Source of the DNA: Lactobacillus bombicola
GTDB taxonomy: Bacteria > Bacillota > Bacilli > Lactobacillales > Lactobacillaceae
DNA length: 64,000 nt
Reading direction: 5' to 3'
Assembly: GCF_900112665.1 (NCBI RefSeq)
Contig: NZ_FOMN01000009.1
Span: 1-64,000 of the forward strand
Shown here: piece by piece, positions 1 to 7,985 of the stretch
Layout: each line of letters opens with the position of its first letter
How positions within the stretch are numbered: the stretch's first letter is position 1
Notes under the pieces: model-generated
What the model was told of the DNA's origin: nothing
The model's database searches: none
The model's input: only the letters and a program-made list of their open reading frames with translations
Position numbers and translations under genes: made by a program

Positions 1-2
1 CG

Positions 3-1214
3 AATGCCAAGGATGAAATCGACAAGGCTAAGACTCCAGACGAAGTTAACAAGGCAAAAGACAAGGGTACTGCAAATATTGATAAGCAAGTACCAAGTAA
101 TAACACTTCTGGTGGCAATGGTAATAGTGGAAATAATAACTCTGGTGGTAATGGTGGCAACACTAACCCAGGTAACACTAATTCAAATCCTGATAAAACT
201 CTAGAAGACCAAAAGAAAGCTGCAGACAAAGCAATCGATGATGCAGTATCTGCAGCTAAAGATAAAATTAATAAGGATCCAAACCTAACTGATAAGCAAA
301 AAGCAGAAGCTAACAAAGCAATTGATGATGCGGCTGCTAAAGCTAAGGATGCAATCAGTAAAGCTAAAACTCCTGAAGAATTAAAGCAAATTCTTAACAA
401 TGCTATAGCTGAAATTAATAAGAATATTCCTAGTCAAGGGAATAATAAACCAAAGGCTATTGAAAAGCGGCTTAACCACAATGCTTACTTCTATAATAAA
501 CAAGGCAAGCGAGCTAATTTATTGGTAGCTAAGAGTGGTTCGATAATTTCAACTTACGGAACAGAAAAGATTAACGGTCGTGAATTCTACATAACAGATA
601 ATGGCTTATACGTAGCTGTTAATAATGTTATTAGTAACAAGCGTCGCTTGAAACGGAATGCATTTGTATATAATCTTTATGGCAAACGTGTAGGCATAAC
701 ATTACTTAAGAAGAATTCAGAAATTGGCACATATGGTGATCCAGTGAAGATAAAGGGTATTGCATACTACATCATTGGACAAAACCGCTATGTCAAGGCA
801 ACCAATTTTGCATTTATAACTATAGAAGCAAATAACATCCTTGCTGATGGAGTAGCTTCAAATGCAGAAGTGCACCATAATGCATACATTTATGATGAAA
901 ATGGTAACCGTTTGAATAAGCTTATTCTAAAGGCAGGATCCAGAATTACTACTGGTGAAAGTAGAACGATTAGTGGACAGAAATACGTAGCAATAGCTGA
1001 AGGTCAATATGTAGTAAGTGATAATATTACAGGAACTGACCGTAAGCTAAAGCATAAGTCATACGTATATAACCAATATGGGCAAAGAATAAGTCGAAAA
1101 GCATTAAAGAAGAATAGTGCAGTTCAAACTTATGGCAATGCAATAAGTATTCGAGGTAATGAATATTATGCAGTTGGTCAAAATAAATTCATTAAGCGTT
1201 CTAACTTCAAGTAA
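3..1214 (+). CDS. Cell-surface protein with four SLAP repeats, 3' part only
   Basis: The reading frame is open from the window edge to the TAA, giving the last 403 residues of a longer protein. In order it shows a lysine/alanine-rich helical repeat of DUF1542/FIVAR type, an Asn/Gly-rich linker (about residues 32-66), a second helical repeat (about 67-145), then four SLAP-type repeats starting near residues 154, 214, 289 and 347. Each SLAP repeat has the pattern NAxxYNxxGKR, a YG or TG turn and a K-G-x-x-Y-Y strand. SLAP repeats anchor lactobacillus proteins non-covalently to the cell wall, so this should be a secreted S-layer-associated protein, perhaps an adhesin. The signal peptide and N-terminal part lie outside the window. 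A separate methionine near base 522 is internal to the domain and is not a real start. Confidence 0.9.
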   Translation, partial: NAKDEIDKAKTPDEVNKAKDKGTANIDKQVPSNNTSGGNGNSGNNNSGGNGGNTNPGNTNSNPDKTLEDQKKAADKAIDDAVSAAKDKINKDPNLTDKQKAEANKAIDDAAAKAKDAISKAKTPEELKQILNNAIAEINKNIPSQGNNKPKAIEKRLNHNAYFYNKQGKRANLLVAKSGSIISTYGTEKINGREFYITDNGLYVAVNNVISNKRRLKRNAFVYNLYGKRVGITLLKKNSEIGTYGDPVKIKGIAYYIIGQNRYVKATNFAFITIEANNILADGVASNAEVHHNAYIYDENGNRLNKLILKAGSRITTGESRTISGQKYVAIAEGQYVVSDNITGTDRKLKHKSYVYNQYGQRISRKALKKNSAVQTYGNAISIRGNEYYAVGQNKFIKRSNFK

Positions 1215-1249
1215 AATCAAGAAATTCTTGAACAAACTTGAGTAGTAAA

Positions 1250-1288
1250 AGAAGCTCCTATCTCAAAAGAGGTAGGGCTTCTTTTTTT
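1250..1288 (+). terminator. Intrinsic terminator of the SLAP protein gene
   Basis: A stem of about 14 bp (1250-1264 with 1269-1282, one bulge and a G-U pair) with a 4-nt A loop is followed by seven T residues. It lies 35 bp after the stop codon. Confidence 0.85.
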
Positions 1289-1614
1289 ATTATTAATAAA
1301 TTCGATTTTATGTCAAACTAAGCTATTTTAAATTACTATTTAAATTCAAAACTATCGTTATATAATTTTTATTATTTTATATTTAAAACGTATTTATTAC
1401 TAACAATTTTTAAAAAAATATTTTTAATTACAAGGAAAATTAAGAATATTAAAATTTGTAAAACGTGTTTTTATTAATTTAGATTAAAATATAAATATTA
1501 GTATTAAATAGCAACATAATTTACTTTTATTTATAAATTTAAAATTGCAAAAGCCTACTCTATCAAAGTATTTCAGATAGAAATTTAAAAAATAAAAAAA
1601 TTAACAAATGTCAA
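1289..1614. other. Very AT-rich intergenic stretch
   Basis: No open frame of note, no RNA gene and no convincing gene remnant is seen here. The stretch is made largely of A/T runs between the SLAP gene terminator and the promoter of the next gene. Confidence 0.6.
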
Positions 1615-1643
1615 TTGACTATTATTAACTTTCAGTTTATATT
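1615..1643 (+). promoter_or_regulatory. Sigma-A promoter of the secreted-protein gene
   Basis: TTGACT (1615-1620) is followed by 17 bp and TATATT (1638-1643), close to the consensus. It gives a 5' leader of roughly 35 nt before the ATG at 1686. Confidence 0.7.
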
Positions 1644-1685
1644 AAAAATAAATTAACAAGTTTAATGTTATGGAGGAAAGACACA

Positions 1686-2312
1686 ATGAAAAAAAGTTCT
1701 AAATTAATGGTGATTTCAACTGCTGTATCATTATTTACACTAGCAACTGGAACAATTGCAACTGCATTCGTCAATGCCTCTACTAAAAATAATCAAGAGA
1801 ATATAATGCAAATTGATCAAATTGCAACTAAACAGTTAAGTCGAGCTGGTTATGTATTTAGGTTATCTTCAAATTCGCTGATGAACCCAATGTATAGACA
1901 AGCCGAGCAAGTAGAAAAATATAGTAAAACTTATGTTGAGCAACTGGTAGTCAATAAAATATTATTCAAAGTAACTGAAGTTAATTCTTTAAATAAGCAT
2001 ATAATGGTGCATATTATTGACCAGAGTGGGAAATATCAAGGTTGGGTTAGCTTGCTGACTGGTATTTATAATGTTAAGGCACTTAAGCGCAATTTAAAGC
2101 CTCTGGTTAAAGCTGAATTTGAGGTAATGAGGATTAAAGATAGTCAAGGGAAGAAAGCAGCTTTAAAAGAATTAATAAAGGTTGAACAAGAAATCAAGCG
2201 GTTACCTAAACGTAATAAGGAAATAGGAGAGAATTCTTTACTTGAACTACAACGTTGGCTTAATCATGGAAATTATCAATTTATACCAAGTTTAATGATT
2301 GGTCAATATTAA
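1686..2312 (+). CDS. Secreted lysine-rich protein of unknown function
   Basis: I do not recognise this 208-residue protein. Residues 1-31 form a clear Sec signal peptide: MKKSSK, a hydrophobic core, then a VNA-like cleavage region. The mature part is lysine-rich. It has a central segment with a Y-x-G-W-V pattern followed by G-x-Y-N, which recalls the strand-rich repeats of lactobacillus surface proteins, and a helical, charged C-terminus. No SLAP repeat, LPXTG motif or lipobox is present. The frame could open at 1665, but GGAGG at 1672-1676 is placed nine bases before the ATG at 1686, which is preferred. It has its own promoter and terminator, so it is a single-gene unit next to the SLAP adhesin. 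Confidence 0.8.
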   Translation: MKKSSKLMVISTAVSLFTLATGTIATAFVNASTKNNQENIMQIDQIATKQLSRAGYVFRLSSNSLMNPMYRQAEQVEKYSKTYVEQLVVNKILFKVTEVNSLNKHIMVHIIDQSGKYQGWVSLLTGIYNVKALKRNLKPLVKAEFEVMRIKDSQGKKAALKELIKVEQEIKRLPKRNKEIGENSLLELQRWLNHGNYQFIPSLMIGQY

Positions 2313-2318
2313 TTATAG

Positions 2319-2346
2319 TAGTCTCCCAGCTTGGGGGACTATTTTT
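2319..2346 (+). terminator. Intrinsic terminator of the secreted-protein gene
   Basis: TAGTCTCCC (2319-2327) pairs with GGGGGACTA (2333-2341) around a 5-nt loop and is followed by five T residues. Confidence 0.85.
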
Positions 2347-2579
2347 AGTTATTAAGAATAAGGTGTATTGGTAGAGTCACCTTCTAATATGATAAGCAAT
2401 TTAACGGTTAAAGAATATCAGTATGCCAATAAAAGTCAATTATTTTTTTCTAAAATAAAAATGTTATTAAAAGTAAAAATAATCAGTTAGTTATCTACTA
2501 TGTGTAAAAACAATAAGTATAAATTTTGTTGAATATATGAACCTTAAAATATGTTATTTTATAAATAATTAATATTAAG
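2347..2579. other. Intergenic stretch before the ABC exporter
   Basis: No gene is seen. A weak promoter candidate, TTGAAT at 2529-2534 and TGTTAT at 2552-2557 (17-bp spacing), lies just upstream of the inverted repeat at 2580. The -10 match is poor. Confidence 0.35.
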
Positions 2580-2603
2580 TGATATGATTGTTTAATCACA
2601 TCA
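2580..2603. promoter_or_regulatory. Inverted repeat, candidate operator of the ABC exporter operon
   Basis: TGATATGATT and AATCACATCA form arms that match at 9 of 10 positions around a 4-bp centre. The repeat lies 37 bp before the first gene of the exporter operon and just downstream of a weak TTGAAT/TGTTAT promoter candidate (2529-2557). There is no T-run, so a DNA-binding site is more likely than a terminator. No regulator gene is encoded next to it. Confidence 0.45.
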
Positions 2604-2639
2604 TTTCTATTAATATCACATTTTATCAAGGAGACTGTT

Positions 2640-3254
2640 ATGCTTGAAGTTAATCATCTCACAATTAAAACCCGTCAACCAATCCTACATGATTTTAGTT
2701 ATCAGTTTATGCCTGGTCAGTTTTATCAGATTGCTGCCGAAAATGGTTTAGGCAAAACTAGTTTTTTGCGGGCAATTACTAATTTGATCCCGATTGCCGC
2801 TGGAAGAATTCGCTTAGAAGGTAAACCGTATACCCAAAATAAGGACAAAGTTTTTTTCTTCGAAAGTAATGACTGGCTCAATCCCAATCTTAATAGCTTA
2901 GACTATTTAAAATTTATCAAAAACATGTGGCATTCACAGGTGAATTTAGCAGACGAGTTAGCCTTCTTAGGGGTGCAAGATTACGCCAAAGTACCCATTA
3001 AAAAGTATTCACTAGGAATGAGACAGAAATTGCTGGTAGCCATGTATTTTGTAAGTGATGCCGAATATTATTTAATGGATGAAATAACCAATGGTTTGGA
3101 TGAGGTAAGTCGCAAGCAACTTTATGACCGCTTAGCGCAAGAAGTTTCGCATAAAAACAAATGTATTATCATGACCTCACATTATAGCAGTGAACTAAGG
3201 ATGATCAACGCTCATCGTTTAGTTTTAGAACAACAAATGATGCGTGAGGTGTAG
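2640..3254 (+). CDS. ABC transporter ATP-binding protein
   Basis: A compact 204-residue ABC ATPase, shorter than the usual 220-300. Walker A is NGLGKTS near residue 38. The signature appears as YSLGM near 123 instead of LSGGQ, a variant common in ABC-2 type exporters. Walker B and the catalytic glutamate are in YYLMDEITNG near 142-151, and the H-loop is TSHYS near 179. The ribosome binding site AAGGAG lies just upstream of the ATG. Two permease genes follow at 2 bp and with 1-bp overlap, so the three proteins very likely form one heteromeric exporter. The substrate is unknown; bacteriocin, drug or lipid export or immunity are all possible. Confidence 0.9.
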   Translation: MLEVNHLTIKTRQPILHDFSYQFMPGQFYQIAAENGLGKTSFLRAITNLIPIAAGRIRLEGKPYTQNKDKVFFFESNDWLNPNLNSLDYLKFIKNMWHSQVNLADELAFLGVQDYAKVPIKKYSLGMRQKLLVAMYFVSDAEYYLMDEITNGLDEVSRKQLYDRLAQEVSHKNKCIIMTSHYSSELRMINAHRLVLEQQMMREV

Positions 3255-3256
3255 GA

Positions 3257-4426
3257 ATGATGTCGTACTTTGGTTTTCAATTTAAAAAAATTACCAAGCA
3301 TAACTTAACCATAATTGCTTCGTGCATTTTAATAATTATTTCTTTTGGTGTTTTATTTCTTAATGCTAATCAAATTGACAGCGGAGAATCAATCAAGGGT
3401 CAGATACAAGGCAATATTGTAATCCAAAAAAATAATATTGCCCAAGATAAGCAAGCATTAAAAAAGTATTCGCCGACTGGTGAAGGTTACCGTCAAACTA
3501 AAATCGCACTGAAGCAAACAAAAAAACAATTACAAGCAAATCAAGCGTTGATTAAACATATTAATAAGGGGCAGTGGGGACCAGTTTATAAGGAAAAAAT
3601 CAAAGAGAGTAATAAAATGAAAACTACTGGATTAAGTGAGCGAAACCTTGACTTTGTTAGTGGCATTAAAAAGCGCTATCAATATTTAGTTAAGCATCCG
3701 CTGCCTTATGAAAGTGATGCAGCCGTTACTGGTCTTCAGTTTTGGTCAGACTTAAACGGAACCTACTGGCCAATTTTATTTACTTTAGTGATAATTTTTA
3801 TTTTAACGTATCTATATACTGACGCTTATAAAAATGGCTTAGATATCACCACTGTTTTACCAATAAATGTAATGCGTAAGCAACTATCTAATAGTTTGGT
3901 AGGATTAGCCATTAGTTGTTTATTATATTTATTGTTAAGTTTATTAGTTTTTACCGGAGCATCTTTAATCTTTGGCACGGGTAATTTACAATACCCAGCT
4001 ATTATTCATCATCTAGTCAATGGACGGCAAACAGTTGCTGTAGCTCCGTTAGCTACTTTAATCCCCCAAATTTTAATCTTACAATTTTTGGAATTTATAT
4101 TTTTAGTACTGTTTATTCAGTTACTGGCAAAACTATTGCATAATCAGTTGCCGACCCTGTTATTAGCGGTACTTTTAGTAGTAGGCATTGGATTAGCAAC
4201 CACGGTAATTGAACCATTGGCTCAGATTGCCCAGTGGCTACCTAACACTTATCTTAATGCAATCAATGTGGTTTCAGGAGTAGTTGCTTATAACATCAAT
4301 AATTACCACATTAATTTTGCTAGTGGGGTAGGTACCCTACTAATTGGTTCACTTGTTTTGTTTAGTTTGATTTGCTTATTAGAACGGACTAGAACTCATC
4401 ATTTTAAAGAAGTGGAGGTACTGTAA
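3257..4426 (+). CDS. ABC-2 type transporter permease (first paralogue)
   Basis: A 389-residue membrane protein. One transmembrane helix lies near residues 18-37, followed by a large, lysine/glutamine-rich extracytoplasmic segment with coiled-coil character (about 45-165). A block of five or six membrane helices then fills residues 170-380. The architecture and the partner ATPase mark it as an ABC-2 type permease. It resembles the next gene along its full length: both are exactly 389 residues and share the patterns VTGxQFW, LFTLV-ILT, and YLNA-VSG. They therefore arose by tandem duplication and probably form a heterodimer. The GAGGTG sequence at the end of the ATPase gene serves as ribosome binding site. 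Confidence 0.85.
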   Translation: MMSYFGFQFKKITKHNLTIIASCILIIISFGVLFLNANQIDSGESIKGQIQGNIVIQKNNIAQDKQALKKYSPTGEGYRQTKIALKQTKKQLQANQALIKHINKGQWGPVYKEKIKESNKMKTTGLSERNLDFVSGIKKRYQYLVKHPLPYESDAAVTGLQFWSDLNGTYWPILFTLVIIFILTYLYTDAYKNGLDITTVLPINVMRKQLSNSLVGLAISCLLYLLLSLLVFTGASLIFGTGNLQYPAIIHHLVNGRQTVAVAPLATLIPQILILQFLEFIFLVLFIQLLAKLLHNQLPTLLLAVLLVVGIGLATTVIEPLAQIAQWLPNTYLNAINVVSGVVAYNINNYHINFASGVGTLLIGSLVLFSLICLLERTRTHHFKEVEVL

Positions 4427-5595
4427 TGGCTTATCTCCTATTTCAATTAAAAAAAGTAGTTAAAAATAAGTTGACGCCAATTTGTCTTTCTATCCTGATT
4501 CTAATTTTGGGCTTTACTTTATTTTTGAATCTACGTACCGCGCCCCAATTTACCTTGCAGGCAGGAGCCCAAAAAGAAGGTACTTACTATCAAACAGAGA
4601 TTGCTAAGTTAAAACAAAATCTGAAGCAGCAAAAGAAAAATAGTGACCTTTATCAAGAAACTGAACAAGATATTAACAGTAACCAAAAAATTGCCAACCA
4701 AGATTATCAAATACAAAAAGCTGCTCAAGCTGCTAAGTGGCAGTTAGCTTATACGCTTATGTGGCAAAAAAAGCAGCATGAAAAAAAACATTTAGAAAAT
4801 ATCGCTGACCAGATTGATCCAGCACAAGTGACAGAGACTAATAACAAACTAAAATTTTTTACATATCTTAAAGACAAACCACTTGCTTATGAAAGTCAAG
4901 ATATGCCAGTAACGGGAATCCAATTTTGGTTGCACCTTAACGAGCAGTATCTACCGTATCTATTTACTTTGGTGGCTTTGTTTATCTTAACTTTATTATT
5001 AACAGAACCTTATCACCAAAAACTTGATCTGACTCGGCTTAATCCTATTAGTAAATGGCGTCAGACCTTAACAGAAATTAGTGCAGGTTTAATTTTACTA
5101 GGGGGAAGTTTTTTGCTAATAAATTTGTTAATGATAATTGCCGCCGCGATTTTTGCTGGTGCTGGTAATTTAGCCTTTCCGTATTTGACCTATAAATTTG
5201 TTAACGGTCGAATGATGACTAACTTTGTGGCTAGTGGCAATTTAATTTTACCAATTATTGCTTTACAACTTTTAGGCTTGTTATTCTTAATAGTTTTGGT
5301 AAGATTTTTGGCCAAAATTTTTCGTGCGCAACTGCCCACATTGCTGCTTGCACTCTTGTTAGTATTAGGAGTGAATGTGGCGGTAATAGCTGTGCCAATG
5401 TTAAGAAAAGTTAGTGCTTGGTTACCGGTGACGTATCTAAATGCGGTTGATACTGTTTCGGGGAAACTAGGAATGTTATACCAAAATCCGCAATTAAATT
5501 TTAGTGCGGGAATCATTGTTTTGCTTGGTAGTATAGTGATTATTTTAGTTTTAACTGTTATTGTTGAGTATACATATCAAAATAGCAAAGCTTAG
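4426..5595 (+). CDS. ABC-2 type transporter permease (second paralogue)
   Basis: Paralogue of the preceding permease, with the same length (389 residues) and layout: an N-terminal helix near residues 16-34, a charged extracytoplasmic coiled-coil segment to about residue 165, then a C-terminal block of membrane helices. Its ATG overlaps the TAA of the first permease by one base, and GTGGAGG sits about eight bases upstream, so translational coupling is likely. The gene closes the exporter operon at a strong bidirectional terminator. Confidence 0.85.
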   Translation: MAYLLFQLKKVVKNKLTPICLSILILILGFTLFLNLRTAPQFTLQAGAQKEGTYYQTEIAKLKQNLKQQKKNSDLYQETEQDINSNQKIANQDYQIQKAAQAAKWQLAYTLMWQKKQHEKKHLENIADQIDPAQVTETNNKLKFFTYLKDKPLAYESQDMPVTGIQFWLHLNEQYLPYLFTLVALFILTLLLTEPYHQKLDLTRLNPISKWRQTLTEISAGLILLGGSFLLINLLMIIAAAIFAGAGNLAFPYLTYKFVNGRMMTNFVASGNLILPIIALQLLGLLFLIVLVRFLAKIFRAQLPTLLLALLLVLGVNVAVIAVPMLRKVSAWLPVTYLNAVDTVSGKLGMLYQNPQLNFSAGIIVLLGSIVIILVLTVIVEYTYQNSKA

Positions 5596-5634
5596 TAATA
5601 AAAAATTTACCAGTTTCATTATTAAGTATCAAGT

Positions 5635-5674
5635 AAAAACCGTTCCAACTCTTTTGAATTGGAACGGTTTTTTT
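5635..5674. terminator. Bidirectional terminator between convergent genes
   Basis: AAAAACCGTTCCAA (5635-5648) pairs with TTGGAACGGTTTTT (5659-5672). The A and T runs flanking the stem allow it to end both the plus-strand exporter operon and the minus-strand DJ-1 family gene. Confidence 0.9.
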
Positions 5675-5675
5675 A

Positions 5676-6260
5676 TTACAAGCTGGTCTGGATATTATCA
5701 GCTAGATAATTGTAAAGCATGCCTTGCTGTAGCTGTTTAGTTTCAACCCCTAAAGCCTCAGCAATTGCATAAGCATATGCCCAAGCAGTAGCTGGACCAC
5801 GACTAGTAATAATCTTATTTTTGTGGTCAGTTACTGTAATTGTTTCTTTAAATTTGCCAGTTGGCGCAACTTGTTTAGTCTGTTCGTCAAAGCCAGGGTA
5901 ACAAGTATAGTCAGCTCCATTTAAGAGTCCATAATGAGCGAAGGCGATTGGAGCGGCACACATTGCTGCATTCCATTTGCCTGCTTCATAGCGCGTTACC
6001 ATTAACTTCTCTAACCCTTTATGATCGCGTAAATTTTCGGCACCAATCTTTCCGCCTGGAAAAGCAACTAAGTCATAATCTAATAAACTATCATCTAATA
6101 CTTTATCACATGTAAGTAAAATTTGGTGATCTCCCATAATCTGTTGGCTAGTTAAGCCAACCATTTCAGTTTTAATGTTCAAGCGCCTTAAGACATCAAC
6201 AACACTCAGACCCTCAACTTCTTCACAACCATCGGCAAATACAACGGCAACTTTTTTCAT
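5676..6260 (-). CDS. DJ-1/PfpI family protein (YajL/ThiJ-like)
   Basis: A 194-residue class I glutamine amidotransferase-like fold of the DJ-1/YajL type. The N-terminal strand is followed by FADGCEEVE, containing the conserved glutamate near residue 15-18. The nucleophile elbow is AAMCAAP with the cysteine near residue 101. The region GFDEQ is typical of YajL. Family members act as small-molecule or protein glyoxal-damage hydrolases or as redox-sensing chaperones; the exact activity cannot be decided here. It lies 33 bp downstream of the HAD-like gene on the same strand and probably shares its transcript. Confidence 0.88.
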   Translation of the reverse strand: MKKVAVVFADGCEEVEGLSVVDVLRRLNIKTEMVGLTSQQIMGDHQILLTCDKVLDDSLLDYDLVAFPGGKIGAENLRDHKGLEKLMVTRYEAGKWNAAMCAAPIAFAHYGLLNGADYTCYPGFDEQTKQVAPTGKFKETITVTDHKNKIITSRGPATAWAYAYAIAEALGVETKQLQQGMLYNYLADNIQTSL

Positions 6261-6293
6261 GGTAATACCTCTTCTTTCTATTAATATTATAAA

Positions 6294-6932
6294 CTAGCTG
6301 AGATCAAGATAAAATAATAAGTCACTTAACTTATTTAAATGTAATGTTGGGTGCGGACTAATTGGTAATTTGCTTTTTTTGGGTGCAAGCCATAGTGATT
6401 GCAAATTTGTGTTTACGGCTCCTTGAATTTCATCAGCTAAATCCGTTCCAATGACTAAACATGTATCAGGGTCTAATTGCTCTTGGCGGACAACTTGCGC
6501 TAAAACTGATTTAGCAGGCAATTCTTGGGTAAAATCATCAGCAAAATAGGTGGCAGAAAAATAAGTTAGCAGTGCGCTTTGCTCTAAGCGAGGAATGATA
6601 ATCTGTTTTGACTCTTTAGCCAACATGATTAAATTAATTTGGTCAACAACTGCATCTAAAAACGAAATAGTTCCTTTGACTAATTGATGCTGTTTTTGTA
6701 AATTTATAGAAAAAATTTCTGGCTGAAGATTAAATGTATTTAAGATTAATGAAATTCGCTTGTTTAATCCTAGCAGTTTGGTTTTTTCTTGTAATTTGGT
6801 ATATTTTAAACGTTCACTTGGACCAAATTGCTGCATCGATTTTAGCGTTTGACTTAGAGCATTTCTTTCAGCTACTTTTTCATTAAGTAAACTACCTTCT
6901 GGAATAAATATTAACGTTTCAAATTTTGTCAC
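6294..6932 (-). CDS. HAD-fold protein lacking the catalytic aspartates
   Basis: A 212-residue protein resembling YjjG/phosphoglycolate-phosphatase type HAD hydrolases. The C-terminal motif IV region is recognisable (VIGTDLADEIQGAVN, compare VIGDSLxxDIxGAxN), and a lysine (PAKS) precedes it as in motif III. Motif I, normally DxDGTLxD, reads IPEGSLLN: the nucleophile position is Ile and the acid/base position Glu. The motif II Ser/Thr is not evident. The fold is therefore probably kept without phosphatase activity, perhaps for binding or regulation. It is read with the DJ-1 family gene downstream. A short in-frame remnant or sequence error at motif I cannot be excluded, though the frame is intact. 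Confidence 0.7.
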   Translation of the reverse strand: MTKFETLIFIPEGSLLNEKVAERNALSQTLKSMQQFGPSERLKYTKLQEKTKLLGLNKRISLILNTFNLQPEIFSINLQKQHQLVKGTISFLDAVVDQINLIMLAKESKQIIIPRLEQSALLTYFSATYFADDFTQELPAKSVLAQVVRQEQLDPDTCLVIGTDLADEIQGAVNTNLQSLWLAPKKSKLPISPHPTLHLNKLSDLLFYLDLS

Positions 6933-7259
6933 TTAAACTTACCTTCTTATAATTGCTTTATTAAGTATATTATAATCGATATGGTGATTAAGAAGGGAAA
7001 ATACCTATGATGCTATAATTTGTTTGGATTTTGTAAGAGAAATTATGACAAAAATTTTATTAACGATAGAGTTGATAATCATTCAATTTGATATCTAAGT
7101 TTGATCACTATATATTTACCGATAAAAATTTACTGTAGTCCTTGCAATTAAGAGTATTATTTATAACACTAATCTTACTGCAGGTAGGCTATTTATTTTA
7201 TAAGGCATATATGTTATAGTTTAATCCACGTTATGCTATAGCTGAAAGGAGAATATAAG
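6933..7259. other. Intergenic region between divergent genes
   Basis: No supportable gene. A 17-codon frame begins near base 7045 but lacks a good ribosome binding site. The region must hold the divergent promoters of the HAD-like gene and the histidine-phosphatase gene. TATAGT-like hexamers near 7212-7246 are candidates, without a clear -35. Confidence 0.4.
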
Positions 7260-7940
7260 TTGGCAACGGAAATTTATTTAGTGCGTCATGGCGAGACCAT
7301 GTTTAACCAGTTGAATAAAGTTCAGGGCTGGAGTGATTCGCCCTTAACAATAAAGGGAATCGACGACTTGAAAAAAACGGCTAATGCATTAAGTCAAGTT
7401 CATTTTGACAATATGTATTCTTCTGATCTTAAGCGAGCAATTGACACAGTTCATTTAATAAGAGATGCTAATCAAGTTTCTGAAATAGGTAAAATAAAGA
7501 AATTACCAGAATTTCGTGAGGTTTTCTTTGGCTCATTTGAAGGCGACGATATTGACAATACTTGGCAACAAGTTGCATTAGCTGCTGGTTTGAAAGCAGA
7601 AAAAGATATTACGAGTATTATTAATCAAGTTGGAATTGCTAGATTCCGGCAAGCAACGAAAAAAGCTGATCCACGGAATTTAGCAGAAAATAGCCAGGAA
7701 TTAGATAAACGAATGGAACGGGCAATTTCTGTTTTACAGGAATTGACTAAAAATGAGCAACGGGTATTAATTGTTTCCCATGGTGATTTTATTAAAACTT
7801 TAGCAATTAAGTATTGGCAGCAAAGTGATGGTCAGCATGATATTATTTTTCCTAACAATGGCAGTATAAGTCGGGCACTTTTAGCTGATAATGGCAAGTT
7901 TGAAATTATTGATTACAATATTGATGCTGAAAATATTTAG
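7260..7940 (+). CDS. Histidine phosphatase (phosphoglycerate mutase superfamily)
   Basis: A 226-residue branch-1 histidine phosphatase. The phospho-accepting histidine is in VRHGET (residues 8-13). SSDLKRAIDT (near 60) supplies a phosphate-pocket arginine, EFREVFFGSFEG the general acid, and VSHGDF (near 180) the second histidine. It differs from glycolytic mutases, lacking the ERHYGxLxG block, and is closer to the GpmB/phosphatase class with an unknown substrate. The start is TTG, chosen because GAAAGGAG lies 8-15 bases upstream and the family motif begins right after it. A terminator follows directly. Confidence 0.85.
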   Translation: MATEIYLVRHGETMFNQLNKVQGWSDSPLTIKGIDDLKKTANALSQVHFDNMYSSDLKRAIDTVHLIRDANQVSEIGKIKKLPEFREVFFGSFEGDDIDNTWQQVALAAGLKAEKDITSIINQVGIARFRQATKKADPRNLAENSQELDKRMERAISVLQELTKNEQRVLIVSHGDFIKTLAIKYWQQSDGQHDIIFPNNGSISRALLADNGKFEIIDYNIDAENI

Positions 7941-7965
7941 AGCCCTACTAAAAGTAGGGCTTTTT
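7941..7965 (+). terminator. Intrinsic terminator
   Basis: AGCCCTACT and AGTAGGGCT form a perfect stem with a short A loop, followed by T5. It begins directly after the stop codon. The next gene starts only 20 bp later, so some read-through is likely. Confidence 0.85.
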
Positions 7966-7985
7966 GCTATTGAGAGGTGAAGTTA

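Noticed and set aside
4-204. A 66-codon open frame at the window start
   Set aside because: It is a shadow frame over the continuous SLAP/DUF1542 protein reading frame.
7045-7098. 17-codon frame between the divergent genes
   Set aside because: Too short, no ribosome binding site and no recognisable product.
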